NCBI RefSeq assembly: GCF_038443705.2
Contig: NZ_CP151767.2
Location: forward strand, 1,922,001 to 1,986,000
From: Yoonia sp. SS1-5
Lineage (GTDB): Bacteria; Pseudomonadota; Alphaproteobacteria; Rhodobacterales; Rhodobacteraceae
Direction: 5' to 3'
DNA length: 64,000 bases
Shown one piece after another: positions 44,674 through 53,199 of this stretch. The notes under the pieces were generated by a model. That model was not told the DNA's origin. It searched no databases and saw only the letters and a list, made by a program, of their open reading frames with translations. The stretch's first letter is position 1, and each line of letters starts with the position of its first letter. A program made the position numbers and the translations under genes.

Positions 44674-45509
44674 GATGTGATGACCTGCGGGGCTGGCGCC
44701 AACAGGATCAGGCTCCAGGTTCCGATCTGCTGAAAGCCGATTGCGCGATAGACGCGTGCCGCCGCAGCGCTGGCCGAAAACAATGTTGCCTGCCTCACGC
44801 CCCGGGCGGCCGCATGTGCCAAATGCAGACCAACGGCGCGCCGTGCATGCCCCCGACCGCGCATGGCGGGTGGCGTGTAGACCCCGCCGATCTGGACGAT
44901 ATCGGGCAGTTGCGCGTTAAAGCCGGTCATGGCGAGCGGTGTGTCCCCATCCATCAGCACAACATGGCTGCCGGTTTCGATATAGGTGGCATACGTGCCG
45001 TCCACCTGCGCCCGCGCGATGTCGGGGGATGCGTTCAGCGTGTTGACATCATAGTCATAGATCCAGCCTTTGATCAGATCGGCGGGCGCGTCCTGCAGTG
45101 GCCTGATCCGGCCCGGCCCCTGCGGGACGACAAGGTCGGATATATCCAGCCCGAATTGCGGCTCATCCTTGTCAAAGCTTGGCGTCCGATCTGCCAGACA
45201 GATCACGCTCAACCCGCGCACATCCCGTTGCGGCCCAGCCATACCGGTCACGGTCACATCCCGCAGCAGATCTGCGGCCTTGGTAAATTCACCAGATGGC
45301 AGCAGCGGCATCACCATGCCCCCATCTGTCACCGTCAGGACATCGGTGGTTTTCCCGGCCTTTCTGGAGATCCAGAACCGGACCGCATAGTGATGCCCGC
45401 CATCCATCCCATATTTCGACAGATTACTAAGCGGGAACATCGCCTGCATGATGCGGGCGCGCAGGAAATCTGCGATCTCTGGCCGGTCGGTTGCGGTGGC
45501 GGCTATCAT
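44670..45509 (-). CDS. GNAT-family N-acetyltransferase (copy 1 of a tandem pair)
   Basis: The 279-aa protein resembles its neighbour along its whole length: the starts MIAATATDRPEIADFL and MIRAVATDQPAIEAFL align, and both contain AMTGFNA-LP-VVQIGGVYTPP. The acetyl-CoA loop is YTPPAMRGRGHARRAV. The ATG at 45509 overlaps the rsmE stop. Further in-frame extension to 45536 lies over rsmE and is not needed. Confidence 0.85.
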   Translation of the reverse strand: MIAATATDRPEIADFLRARIMQAMFPLSNLSKYGMDGGHHYAVRFWISRKAGKTTDVLTVTDGGMVMPLLPSGEFTKAADLLRDVTVTGMAGPQRDVRGLSVICLADRTPSFDKDEPQFGLDISDLVVPQGPGRIRPLQDAPADLIKGWIYDYDVNTLNASPDIARAQVDGTYATYIETGSHVVLMDGDTPLAMTGFNAQLPDIVQIGGVYTPPAMRGRGHARRAVGLHLAHAAARGVRQATLFSASAAAARVYRAIGFQQIGTWSLILLAPAPQVITS

Positions 45510-46228
45510 TTCCAGTCGCCCAGCGCCTGTTGCCACATCGTCAGTGCCGCAACCGCGGCGGTATCCGCCCGTAAAATTCGCGGCCCAAGGCTGACCGGGT
45601 GGGCGAATGGTAGGTCTTGTAACGTGGCACGCTCGGCGTCGGAAAACCCGCCTTCGGGCCCGATCAGAATGGCCCAGGGACCCGGTAGCGCCGGCAGGGT
45701 TTGGGGTTTGTCCAGCAGCATCTCGTCACAGAACATCAATTGCCGGTCATGGGGCCAGTCCGCCAGGACCTGGTCCAGCTTGTGCAACCCGTCCACCGGC
45801 GGCAGGAATGTCCCGCCACATTGTTCGGCAGCCTCGACCGCATGCGCGCGAAGCTTGTCGATCCGCAGCCGGTCGGCATTTTGGGTATAGGCTGTTTGCA
45901 CAGGGCAAAGACGCGCCGCCCCCATCTCGACCGCTTTTTCCACGATAAAGGCGGTCCGTTCCTTGCGGATGGGTGCAAAGAGCAGCCACAGATCAGGCGG
46001 CTGTTGCAGGGGTCTTGTCTGCACAACGCATTGCAACAGGCCTGCCTTCTTTCCGGCCTTGATGACGGCGGCATCCCATTCGCCATCAGTGCCGTTTATC
46101 AAGGACAGTACGGCGCCTTCTGCCAGCCGCATGACACCAAACAGATAATGCGCCTGTTCCCGCGACAGCGGAACAGATTGCCCTTCGCCCAGTGCATGAT
46201 CTACATAAAGCCGAACCTTGGATGCCAT
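45506..46228 (-). CDS. rsmE: 16S rRNA (uracil1498-N3)-methyltransferase
   Basis: The 240-aa SPOUT methyltransferase has an N-terminal PUA-like RNA-binding part and a C-terminal knot. The SAM-binding knot motif GPEGGFSDAE and LGPRILRADTAAVAAL are clear. It methylates 16S rRNA at U1498 (E. coli numbering). The start MASKVRLYVD is family-typical, though an ATG at 46240 is back to back with the ubiA ATG (CATATG). The upstream genes' transcription starts must lie in the coding sequence of the other gene. Confidence 0.94.
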   Translation of the reverse strand: MASKVRLYVDHALGEGQSVPLSREQAHYLFGVMRLAEGAVLSLINGTDGEWDAAVIKAGKKAGLLQCVVQTRPLQQPPDLWLLFAPIRKERTAFIVEKAVEMGAARLCPVQTAYTQNADRLRIDKLRAHAVEAAEQCGGTFLPPVDGLHKLDQVLADWPHDRQLMFCDEMLLDKPQTLPALPGPWAILIGPEGGFSDAERATLQDLPFAHPVSLGPRILRADTAAVAALTMWQQALGDWK

Positions 46229-46240
46229 AAGGCGGACCAT

Positions 46241-47209
46241 ATGACCGAGAATGCCCAGATGCCAGAGCCTACAGACAGCGTCGCGGATGCTGTGAAAGGC
46301 AATTGGGTCGACCGGTTCGCGCCCGGCCCGACCCGGCCCTTTCTGCGGCTCAGCCGCGCGGACCGGCCGATTGGAACATGGCTGTTATTCCTGCCATGTA
46401 TGTGGGGGCTGGCGCTGGCCATTCTGGCCACAGACCGGTTTGCCAACCACGACCTGTGGACGATTGTCGGCTGCGGGATCGGCGCGTTTTTGATGCGTGG
46501 TGCGGGTTGCACATGGAATGACGTCACCGACCGACATATCGACGGGAAAGTCGCCCGCACCCGATCCCGGCCTATTCCGGCAGGACAGGTCACGGTCAGG
46601 GGGGCAATCATCTGGATGATCGTCCAGGCGGTGTTGGCGTTCTTTATCCTGATCACCTTTTACCCCACCGCGATCATTCTGGGGGTCGTGGCCCTTGCGC
46701 CCGTCGCCATATACCCGTTTGCAAAGCGGTTCACGTGGTGGCCGCAGTTGTTTCTGGGGCTGGCATTCAATTGGGGGGCGCTGCTAGCTTGGGCGGCGCA
46801 CACGAACAGTATCGGGCCTGTCCCGCTGGTTCTTTATATGGCGGGTATTGCCTGGACCCTGTTCTATGACACGATCTATGCGCATCAGGATATCGAAGAC
46901 GACGCACTGATCGGGGTACGCTCGACCGCCCGGCTGTTCGGGGACGACACGCACCGGTGGCTGCGTCTGTTTCTGACCATCATCGTGATCCTGTTCGGGG
47001 TTGCGGTGGTTCTGGCCTGCTGGAACCGGTCGATCCTGTCACTGGTCATCGCGCTAGGCGGGCCATGGGCGATGGGCTGGCACCTGACATGGCAGCTCAG
47101 CCGCTTTCGGGCCGACGGGGATGGCGACAATCTGTTGCAGCTGTTTCGGTCGAACCGGGATGCGGGCTTAATTCCCCTGCCGTTTTTCGCCATTGCACTA
47201 TTGGTATGA
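46241..47209 (+). CDS. ubiA: 4-hydroxybenzoate polyprenyltransferase
   Basis: The 322-aa integral membrane prenyltransferase attaches the polyprenyl chain to 4-hydroxybenzoate in ubiquinone synthesis. Both Asp-rich motifs are present: N93-D94-VTD97-RHID101 and the later DTIYAHQDIEDD. About eight to nine hydrophobic segments follow. AAGG lies 8 bp before the ATG at 46241. It is divergent from rsmE, with 12 bp between their family-typical starts. Confidence 0.95.
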   Translation: MTENAQMPEPTDSVADAVKGNWVDRFAPGPTRPFLRLSRADRPIGTWLLFLPCMWGLALAILATDRFANHDLWTIVGCGIGAFLMRGAGCTWNDVTDRHIDGKVARTRSRPIPAGQVTVRGAIIWMIVQAVLAFFILITFYPTAIILGVVALAPVAIYPFAKRFTWWPQLFLGLAFNWGALLAWAAHTNSIGPVPLVLYMAGIAWTLFYDTIYAHQDIEDDALIGVRSTARLFGDDTHRWLRLFLTIIVILFGVAVVLACWNRSILSLVIALGGPWAMGWHLTWQLSRFRADGDGDNLLQLFRSNRDAGLIPLPFFAIALLV

Positions 47210-47265
47210 TTGAACCCCGCTGGCTGAGCGCCTATGCAAAGGGCCAGCTTTAAACACGGATCCGC

Positions 47266-49164
47266 ATGCGTCTGTCATCATTACTCATTCGATTGGTTGT
47301 CTTTGCAATTGCGGCTTTCGGGGCGTTCTTTGCCAGCCGCGCCGCCGTCACCGTGGTTGAGACACGATCCGTGATTGCAGTGCAGGAAACCCTTGTAGAT
47401 CAGGGCTATGAATGGGCATCCGTTCTGGGTGACGGTCTGCAGGTCATTCTGGAAGGACAGGCGCCAACCGAAGCCACACGTTTCCGCGCGATCTCGGCCG
47501 CGGGTGAGATGGTGGATGCCAGCCGGGTTATCGACAACCTGTCCGTCGCCGATTCGGCTGTCCTTGCCCCGCCGGAATTCGCGATTGAGATTTTGCGCAA
47601 TGACAGCGGTGTCTCCCTGATTGGTCTGATCCCCGCTGAAACCAACCGAACCGATCTGGCCGCCCGGATCGCCGACATCGCCGACGGCCAGCCCGTCACC
47701 GATCTGCTGGAACAGGCGGACTATCCCGTCGCACCCACATGGCGTTATGCGTTGAACTATTCGCTTCGCGCGCTTGAGATGCTGCCACGCTCCAAGATAT
47801 CGGTGAACGCAAACCGGGTGCGTGTCAGCGCGATCTCTGACAGTCCCGAGGAAAAACGTCGGCTGGAAACCGCATTGGCCCGCAACACACCCGACGGCGT
47901 GTCGCTTGCGGTCAGCATTTCGGCACCGCGACCGGTGATTTCGCCCTTCACGACCCGTTTCGGGATTGATGCGGAAAACGGCGCGCATTTTGACGCCTGC
48001 GCAGCTGACACGGAACAATCGCTGCGCATGATCCTTGCGGCCGCCTCGGATGCGGGCTTTACCGAACGGGCCAATTGCACCATGGCATTGGGCGCGCCGT
48101 CACGCACCTGGGGTGATGCTGTTGCACTTTCGATCAGCGCGATTGGCGAACTGGGTGGCGGCACGGTCACGATTGCCGATACCGACGTGATGCTCGTCGC
48201 CCCCCTCGGCACCGGGCAGGGCACATTTGATGACGTTGTGGGCGAGTTGCAGAATGCGCTGCCTGACGCCTTTGCACTTGCCGCCGAATTGCCCGAGCAA
48301 CCGCAGGTGTCCACAGAAGGCCCACCGCAGTTTACCGCAACGCGCAGCCCGGAAGGCGAGATCCAGTTGCGCGGGCGGGTCCCTGATGCGGTCACCAACA
48401 CGGTTGCAGCCAACTATGCTATCGCCAAGTTCGGCCAACGCAACCTGACCATGGGCACACGCGTGGCCGAGGGGCTGCCTGCTGGCTGGTCCGTCCGGGT
48501 CCTCGCCGGGATCGAGGCATTGTCCGAACTGTCCAATGGTGCTGTGATCGTGCAGCCCGACAAAATCCAGGTGCGCGGCAACACAGGCAATCAGGATGCC
48601 AGCGCCGCGATTTCGCGCCTGCTGATTGACAAGCTCGGGCAAGGTGCGGATTTCGAGATTGATGTGACCTATGTCGAACAGCTTGACCCGATTGCCGGGT
48701 TGCCGACACCCGAAGAATGCGTCGCGCAAATCAAGGTGGTCACGGAAAACCGCAAGATCACTTTTGACCCAAGCTCGGCCGATATTTCCGCGTCAGCCCA
48801 GGCTGTCGTTGATGATATCGCCGAAATTCTCAAACGTTGTGGCGACCTGAAAATCCGTGTTGCAGGCTATACTGACAGTCAGGGGCGCGAGGAAATGAAC
48901 CTGAACCTGTCGCAGCAGCGCGCCGAGGCGGTTCTGGCCGCCTTGCGCACACGACGTGTCCCTGTCGGAACCTTTGAGGCAATTGGCTATGGCGAAGCCG
49001 ACCCAATTGCAGATAATGACACCGACGCGGGGCGCGAAGCGAACCGACGGATTGAGTTCAGCCTGATCGTTCCTGAACCAGTGGTCGAAGAAGAAAGCAC
49101 GCTTGACGCGATCGCAGACGACGTACCGATCGAAGACAGCGCTGACGACAGCGAGACAGAGTGA
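47266..49164 (+). CDS. OmpA-family outer-membrane/periplasmic protein
   Basis: The 632-aa protein has an N-terminal signal or anchor (about 7-27). Repeated BON-like or tandem domains of about 150 residues each follow, with a C-terminal OmpA peptidoglycan-binding domain (about 500-605): TFDPSSADIS, GYTDSQGREEMNLNLSQQRA and GYGEADPIADNDT. An acidic tail ends it. This two-part architecture is common in roseobacters; the specific role is not known. It probably forms an operon with the coiled-coil gene behind it. Confidence 0.88.
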   Translation: MRLSSLLIRLVVFAIAAFGAFFASRAAVTVVETRSVIAVQETLVDQGYEWASVLGDGLQVILEGQAPTEATRFRAISAAGEMVDASRVIDNLSVADSAVLAPPEFAIEILRNDSGVSLIGLIPAETNRTDLAARIADIADGQPVTDLLEQADYPVAPTWRYALNYSLRALEMLPRSKISVNANRVRVSAISDSPEEKRRLETALARNTPDGVSLAVSISAPRPVISPFTTRFGIDAENGAHFDACAADTEQSLRMILAAASDAGFTERANCTMALGAPSRTWGDAVALSISAIGELGGGTVTIADTDVMLVAPLGTGQGTFDDVVGELQNALPDAFALAAELPEQPQVSTEGPPQFTATRSPEGEIQLRGRVPDAVTNTVAANYAIAKFGQRNLTMGTRVAEGLPAGWSVRVLAGIEALSELSNGAVIVQPDKIQVRGNTGNQDASAAISRLLIDKLGQGADFEIDVTYVEQLDPIAGLPTPEECVAQIKVVTENRKITFDPSSADISASAQAVVDDIAEILKRCGDLKIRVAGYTDSQGREEMNLNLSQQRAEAVLAALRTRRVPVGTFEAIGYGEADPIADNDTDAGREANRRIEFSLIVPEPVVEEESTLDAIADDVPIEDSADDSETE

Positions 49165-49174
49165 AGGCAAGACC

Positions 49175-49501
49175 GTGAATAGAACCGAATTCATCATTGC
49201 GACCGCCATCATCCTGTTTGTCGCCTTCATGCTGGGCTGGTTTGCCAGCTGGCTGGTCAACCGGTTTACCCGCGTGACCAAGGCCGAAATCGGCGAATTG
49301 GACAAAATGGCCCAGGCCCTGCACGAGGCCGAAGAAACCCGCGATCAGGCGATCACCTATCTGCAGCAGCGCGAGGCTGAGATGACAAATCAGCTGTCGC
49401 AAACCGAGGCAGAGTTGCGCGCCGCCATGGACGGTTTGCGCGAGGCCCGGCACGAAACCGAAGAATTGCGCGCCTATATCGAACGCCAAAACGTCGGCTG
49501 A
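49175..49501 (+). CDS. small single-TM coiled-coil protein
   Basis: The 108-aa protein has one N-terminal TM helix (about 7-28) and a coiled coil from about 38 to 105. The GTG at 49175 has AAGG 7 bp upstream and lies 10 bp behind the OmpA-family gene. Such proteins often sit next to OmpA-family genes in this group; no function is assigned. Confidence 0.8.
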   Translation: MNRTEFIIATAIILFVAFMLGWFASWLVNRFTRVTKAEIGELDKMAQALHEAEETRDQAITYLQQREAEMTNQLSQTEAELRAAMDGLREARHETEELRAYIERQNVG

Positions 49502-49626
49502 CCTGCCCTATCTGCCTGAATTTATGGTGGAATACCCGCCTTGCGCTGGTCCATGCGGTCAAAATGCTTGCATCATACGGCGATCACGCCCAGCCTCGTC
49601 GCATTTGAAACAATGACCGGGCGGTA

Positions 49627-50202
49627 TTGGCAGTGATTAACAGTATTATTCTTCATGACAGCCGATTGGAGGGGACCATTCGCGTCGACGATGAACGGCG
49701 CGTCTACAGGGTTGGCCCATCGGCCAGCGTCCCGACTTTGGCCCGCCATGTCTGGGCGGGCACACAGGAAAACGGGGGCAATCCGGTGCCGGTGCTGAGC
49801 ATCGCAGCCCATGGCACAACGCATCCCGAACCAGGCCACCGGGTCGCCGGGCCGCAGGGCAGCTATGATTTTGTCATTCAGCTGGGCGAAACCCTGCACC
49901 CCGACAATGCCGCGCAATTCGGGCGGCTGATCAATGGTCGCATCTCGGACCGGATCAGGCTTTTGGTGTGTAGTCCGGTCCGGTATCGCGACGGGATCCG
50001 CACCTGCGGTGCTCTGGCGGTCAGCGCAGGCGTTCCCGTCTACGCATCAAGCATGGTGCAGGACTATGACCATGACCGGCTCTTTGGCATCGGTCAGCCG
50101 ATGAACTTCGGCGCCTGGGAAGGCATGGTCTACCGCTTTTCGGAACGGGATGGCAGTTACACACATTGCTTTACCGGACCGGATTCAACAACCTTCGACT
50201 GA
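49627..50202 (+). CDS. hypothetical protein, caspase-fold-like (candidate)
   Basis: The 191-aa protein (TTG at 49627, or GTG at 49633) is not a family I can name. The order strand-His-Gly (LSIAAHG, H62), a helix, then strand-Cys (RLLVCSP, C115), with 53 residues between the dyad, is the pattern of caspase-like/DUF4347-type hydrolases (clan CD-like). After the Cys a strand-helix pattern continues (GALAVSAGVPVYA). No convincing ribosome site is seen. It is convergent with the ADP-ribosyltransferase-like gene; solo TAGGGTC-type palindrome between them. Fold assignment rests on motif order only. Confidence 0.5.
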   Translation: MAVINSIILHDSRLEGTIRVDDERRVYRVGPSASVPTLARHVWAGTQENGGNPVPVLSIAAHGTTHPEPGHRVAGPQGSYDFVIQLGETLHPDNAAQFGRLINGRISDRIRLLVCSPVRYRDGIRTCGALAVSAGVPVYASSMVQDYDHDRLFGIGQPMNFGAWEGMVYRFSERDGSYTHCFTGPDSTTFD

Positions 50203-50207
50203 ATGCC

Positions 50208-50222
50208 AGGGTCAGGACCCTA
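50208..50222. repeat. solo AGGGTCAGGACCCTA palindrome between convergent genes
   Basis: AGGGTCAGGACCCTAA begins 5 bp after the stop of the upstream gene. Its CTA (50220-50222) is the minus-strand TAG stop of the gene at 50220-50906, as also seen at 20340. Confidence 0.8.
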
Positions 50223-50906
50223 ATCCGGCAGTCCCGCCGGTGCCGCCGCTGCAGCAGCCATCATATCGGGTGGGGCGGGCATGGTGCCGCCGCAAAACGC
50301 CCGAAAATGGGCATCTGCGGCAAGCGTCGGGTCAGCCATCGGATCACCATTGGCATAGGCCACATTCCGTTGAATAATCCCGTTAAAGGATGGCCGATCC
50401 GCCTGCGCCTCGTATTTGACAGGCCGGGCCGCATAAATATGGGACCCGGGCAGTGCCAGCCCCCCGTCAGGACCGCGCAGCATGATCTCGCCCTGATAGC
50501 GTGACATCGTCCAACCGCCCTTTTGTGTCATGTTGCGTTCGCCCTCGGCAGCCCAGGCGTAATTTTCCAGAACAATGCAATAAACCCATCCTTCACCAGC
50601 GGAGCCATCGCGGTTCACCGCCGCCCAATGCGAGGCCATCGTGACCCCCAGGCCGGTTGAGATCACCCCGCGTGTGGTCCCCTCTTCGGAATTTACAGCC
50701 GGTACGGTGGTCTGCTGACGGCCATTGATCACCTCTTGTGCCTCGCGGATGACAAATCCGCGGGTAAACACGGTGCCGGGGCCGGTTTTGCTGCCGCGGT
50801 AGACGATGCCGCTAAATGACGCCTGGCTTCCGTTTCGGTGAAATCCGGATGTTCCGCCGCCCCGTTGATGTCCCAATCCAAAATGAATGCTCTGATCCCA
50901 TGCCAT
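50220..50906 (-). CDS. candidate ADP-ribosyltransferase-like protein
   Basis: The 228-aa protein has three elements in the order and spacing of R-S-E-class ADP-ribosyltransferases: VYRGSK with R37, ISTGLG with S83/T84, and YQGE with Q138-x-E140 (the QxE form of DNA- or guanine-modifying enzymes such as scabin). Between them are GTVFTRGFV and GWVYCIVLENYAWAAEG, the latter on a candidate strand of the NAD cleft. No signal peptide is seen. AGGAGGT lies 8 bp before the ATG at 50906, a strong ribosome site. Similarity is by motif only, so the call is tentative. Confidence 0.55.
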   Translation of the reverse strand: MAWDQSIHFGLGHQRGGGTSGFHRNGSQASFSGIVYRGSKTGPGTVFTRGFVIREAQEVINGRQQTTVPAVNSEEGTTRGVISTGLGVTMASHWAAVNRDGSAGEGWVYCIVLENYAWAAEGERNMTQKGGWTMSRYQGEIMLRGPDGGLALPGSHIYAARPVKYEAQADRPSFNGIIQRNVAYANGDPMADPTLAADAHFRAFCGGTMPAPPDMMAAAAAAPAGLPD

Positions 50907-51147
50907 AATCTCATACCTCCTGATAATCGGGCGATGCCGGTCAAATCGGCGAAAAATGTGTAAGCTGTGTGTAAACCGGCGATCACAACCCGCGCAGTGC
51001 CGATCCGCACAGAAAAGGTTAATTGTCCGCCTTGTGAGGATCTGCGCGGGCGCGAGGGTCACACAGCTGTCAACCGGATCGCGCGCCCCCTTTCCCTTAC
51101 CCGCCGCCGGGTGTAACAGGCCCCATCTGAAACCAAGGAGTCAGCCA

Positions 51148-52170
51148 ATGGGCTACAAAATCGTCGTCGTTGGCGCCACAGGCAATGTGGGCCGCGAAAT
51201 GCTGAATATCCTCCACGAGCGGGCTTTCCCCGTGGATGAAATCACCGCACTTGCCAGCCGGAAATCGCTGGGCACGGAAGTCAGCTTTGGCGATACCACC
51301 CTGACCACCAAGGATCTCGATACGTTCGACTTTGAAGGCTGGGACATCGCCCTGTTCGCCGTCGGTTCGGACGCAACAAAAATCTATGCGCCCAAGGCCG
51401 CAGCCGCAGGCTGTGTGGTCATCGATAACTCGTCGCTTTATCGCTACGACCCCGATGTGCCGTTGATCGTCCCCGAGGTGAACGCCGACGCGATCCATGG
51501 CTACACAAAGAAAAACATCATCGCCAACCCGAATTGTTCGACAGCGCAGATGGTCGTGGCACTCAAGCCGCTGCATGACCGCGCCCGGATCAAGCGGGTT
51601 GTGGTCAGCACCTATCAGTCCGTCTCTGGTGCGGGCAAAGGCGGCATTGATGAGCTGTGGGACCAGACAAAGTCGATGTACAATCCCACCGACGACAAGC
51701 CGCCCAAGCAGTTCACCAAGCAGATCGCCTTTAACGTGATCCCGCATATCGACAAGTTCATGGATAGCGGCGAGACCAAGGAAGAATGGAAAATGGTCGC
51801 CGAGACCAAAAAGATCGTGGACCCCGCGATCAAGGTCACCGCCACCTGCGTACGTGTGCCCGTTTTTGTGGGCCATTCCGAGGCGGTGAACATCGAATTC
51901 GAGGACTTCCTTGATGAGGATGAGGCACGCGATATCCTGCGCGAGGCACCCGGCGTGATGGTCATCGACAAGCGCGAGGATGGCGGCTACGTCACCCCCG
52001 TCGAATGCGTCGGCGACTTTGCCACATTCATCAGCCGCATCCGGCAGGACAGCACAATTGATAACGGGCTGAACCTATGGTGCGTCTCTGACAACCTGCG
52101 CAAGGGCGCCGCCCTGAACGCGGTACAGATCGCCGAGACCCTTGGCCGCGAGTGTCTCAAAAAGGGATAG
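51148..52170 (+). CDS. asd: aspartate-semialdehyde dehydrogenase
   Basis: The 340-aa enzyme reduces aspartyl phosphate to aspartate semialdehyde, feeding dapA and homoserine synthesis. The NADP-binding motif GATGNVG is at residues 9-15, the catalytic cysteine in NPNCST is C130, and VGHSEAVNIEF contains the active-site histidine. AAGGAG precedes the ATG at 51148; longer upstream frame to 50956 overlaps the divergent gene's leader. A solo palindrome and an intrinsic terminator follow. Confidence 0.97.
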   Translation: MGYKIVVVGATGNVGREMLNILHERAFPVDEITALASRKSLGTEVSFGDTTLTTKDLDTFDFEGWDIALFAVGSDATKIYAPKAAAAGCVVIDNSSLYRYDPDVPLIVPEVNADAIHGYTKKNIIANPNCSTAQMVVALKPLHDRARIKRVVVSTYQSVSGAGKGGIDELWDQTKSMYNPTDDKPPKQFTKQIAFNVIPHIDKFMDSGETKEEWKMVAETKKIVDPAIKVTATCVRVPVFVGHSEAVNIEFEDFLDEDEARDILREAPGVMVIDKREDGGYVTPVECVGDFATFISRIRQDSTIDNGLNLWCVSDNLRKGAALNAVQIAETLGRECLKKG

Positions 52171-52178
52171 GCCGCTCT

Positions 52179-52191
52179 TAGGGTCAGGACC
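52179..52191. repeat. solo TAGGGTCAGGACC motif behind asd
   Basis: The 13-bp sequence lies 8 bp after the asd stop, directly before a terminator hairpin. The right half is degenerate (ACCAAGG instead of ACCCTA). Confidence 0.7.
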
Positions 52192-52193
52192 AA

Positions 52194-52220
52194 GGGGCGC
52201 ATCATTTGCGCCCCTTTTTT
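52194..52220 (+). terminator. rho-independent terminator of asd
   Basis: A perfect 8-bp GC-rich stem (GGGGCGCA/TGCGCCCC, 52194-52201 and 52207-52214) with a 5-nt loop is followed by six T residues (52215-52220), the classic intrinsic-terminator form. Confidence 0.9.
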
Positions 52221-52296
52221 GTTGTCCGCGCCAAGGATACCCTCCCCCGATCCGTCAAACAGATATAGGCTAAGGCAAAACAGCAGGAGAGCCGCC

Positions 52297-53199
52297 ATGT
52301 TTCGTCCCTTTCTGACCGCCAGCCTGATCACATTCGCCAGTTCGGCGCTGGCCGACACATTTGTGGGGCAAGCCCGGGTTGATACCGTCACCATCTATCC
52401 CGGTGTCGCGACGGTCAGCCGTGAAATCACGCTGACCCTGCCTGCCGGCCAACACGACATTATCGTGCCCGACCTGCCCCAAAACCTGCGCGCGCAGGGC
52501 ATGCGCCTTTCGGCGACGAATGATGCGGTGATTGGTGCCGTCAATTTGTCCGATGGCCGGTTGCCCGTAACCCCTGACCAATCCTCGCCTGATATCGTCG
52601 CCGCCAAGGCCGAGATTGAGCGGCTCGAGGCCGTGCTGCGCGAAAGTGCGGCAACGGTGGAGCGTATCAAGCTGCGGGTCAAATCCGCCGAGGAGCAGAT
52701 CACGTTCCTGCAAAACCTGTCACAAGCCAGCGTGGGTGAGGCGCTGGATGCCGATAGCATTGCCCAAATTCAGGCCATGGCCCAGATGGTCGGCGCAGAA
52801 ACACTCGCCGCACGTCAGGCCGCATTTGCAGCCCAGCAAGAGGCCGACGCAGCCGAGCGCGCGCGCAAGGATGACATTGATGCGCTGGCGGACGCCCGCA
52901 AGGCGCTTGCCGCACTGATGGCCCCGCAGACAGATGGTGCTGCGCTGAACTTCACACTGACGGTCCCGTCACCGGGCGATTATGCCGTGACGGTCAGCAC
53001 CCTTGAAGGCTTTGCCAATTGGTCCCCGGTCTACGATATGCGCCTTTCAACTGCTGACACCGCGACACTGGACGTGGATCGGTCGGTTGTGGTCAGTCAG
53101 GAAAGTGGACAGGACTGGCTGGATATCAATCTGATCCTGTCGACCGCCCGTCCGGGCGAACAGATTACCCCGGGGGACGTGTTCCCCCCCGTCGCGTGA
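52297..53199 (+). CDS. MuiA-family (DUF4140/DUF4139) protein, N-terminal part of a frameshifted gene
   Basis: The 300-aa frame has a signal peptide (cut near ALAD, residue 20), the DUF4140 N-terminal domain, a coiled coil at about 100-200 and the start of the second beta domain. It resembles mucoidy-inhibitor MuiA-family proteins, secreted proteins of uncertain function. It ends at 53199 within the MuiA-like sequence and the rest continues in the next frame. AGGAGA precedes the ATG at 52297. Confidence 0.8.
   Translation: MFRPFLTASLITFASSALADTFVGQARVDTVTIYPGVATVSREITLTLPAGQHDIIVPDLPQNLRAQGMRLSATNDAVIGAVNLSDGRLPVTPDQSSPDIVAAKAEIERLEAVLRESAATVERIKLRVKSAEEQITFLQNLSQASVGEALDADSIAQIQAMAQMVGAETLAARQAAFAAQQEADAAERARKDDIDALADARKALAALMAPQTDGAALNFTLTVPSPGDYAVTVSTLEGFANWSPVYDMRLSTADTATLDVDRSVVVSQESGQDWLDINLILSTARPGEQITPGDVFPPVA
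53184..53190 (+). other. C7 homopolymer at the MuiA-family frame break
   Basis: Seven C residues stand at the point where the reading frame moves. Eight would join the two halves into one frame reading FPPRRVIISQEELERQ. This could be a sequencing error, a real mutation or a slippage site. Confidence 0.7.
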
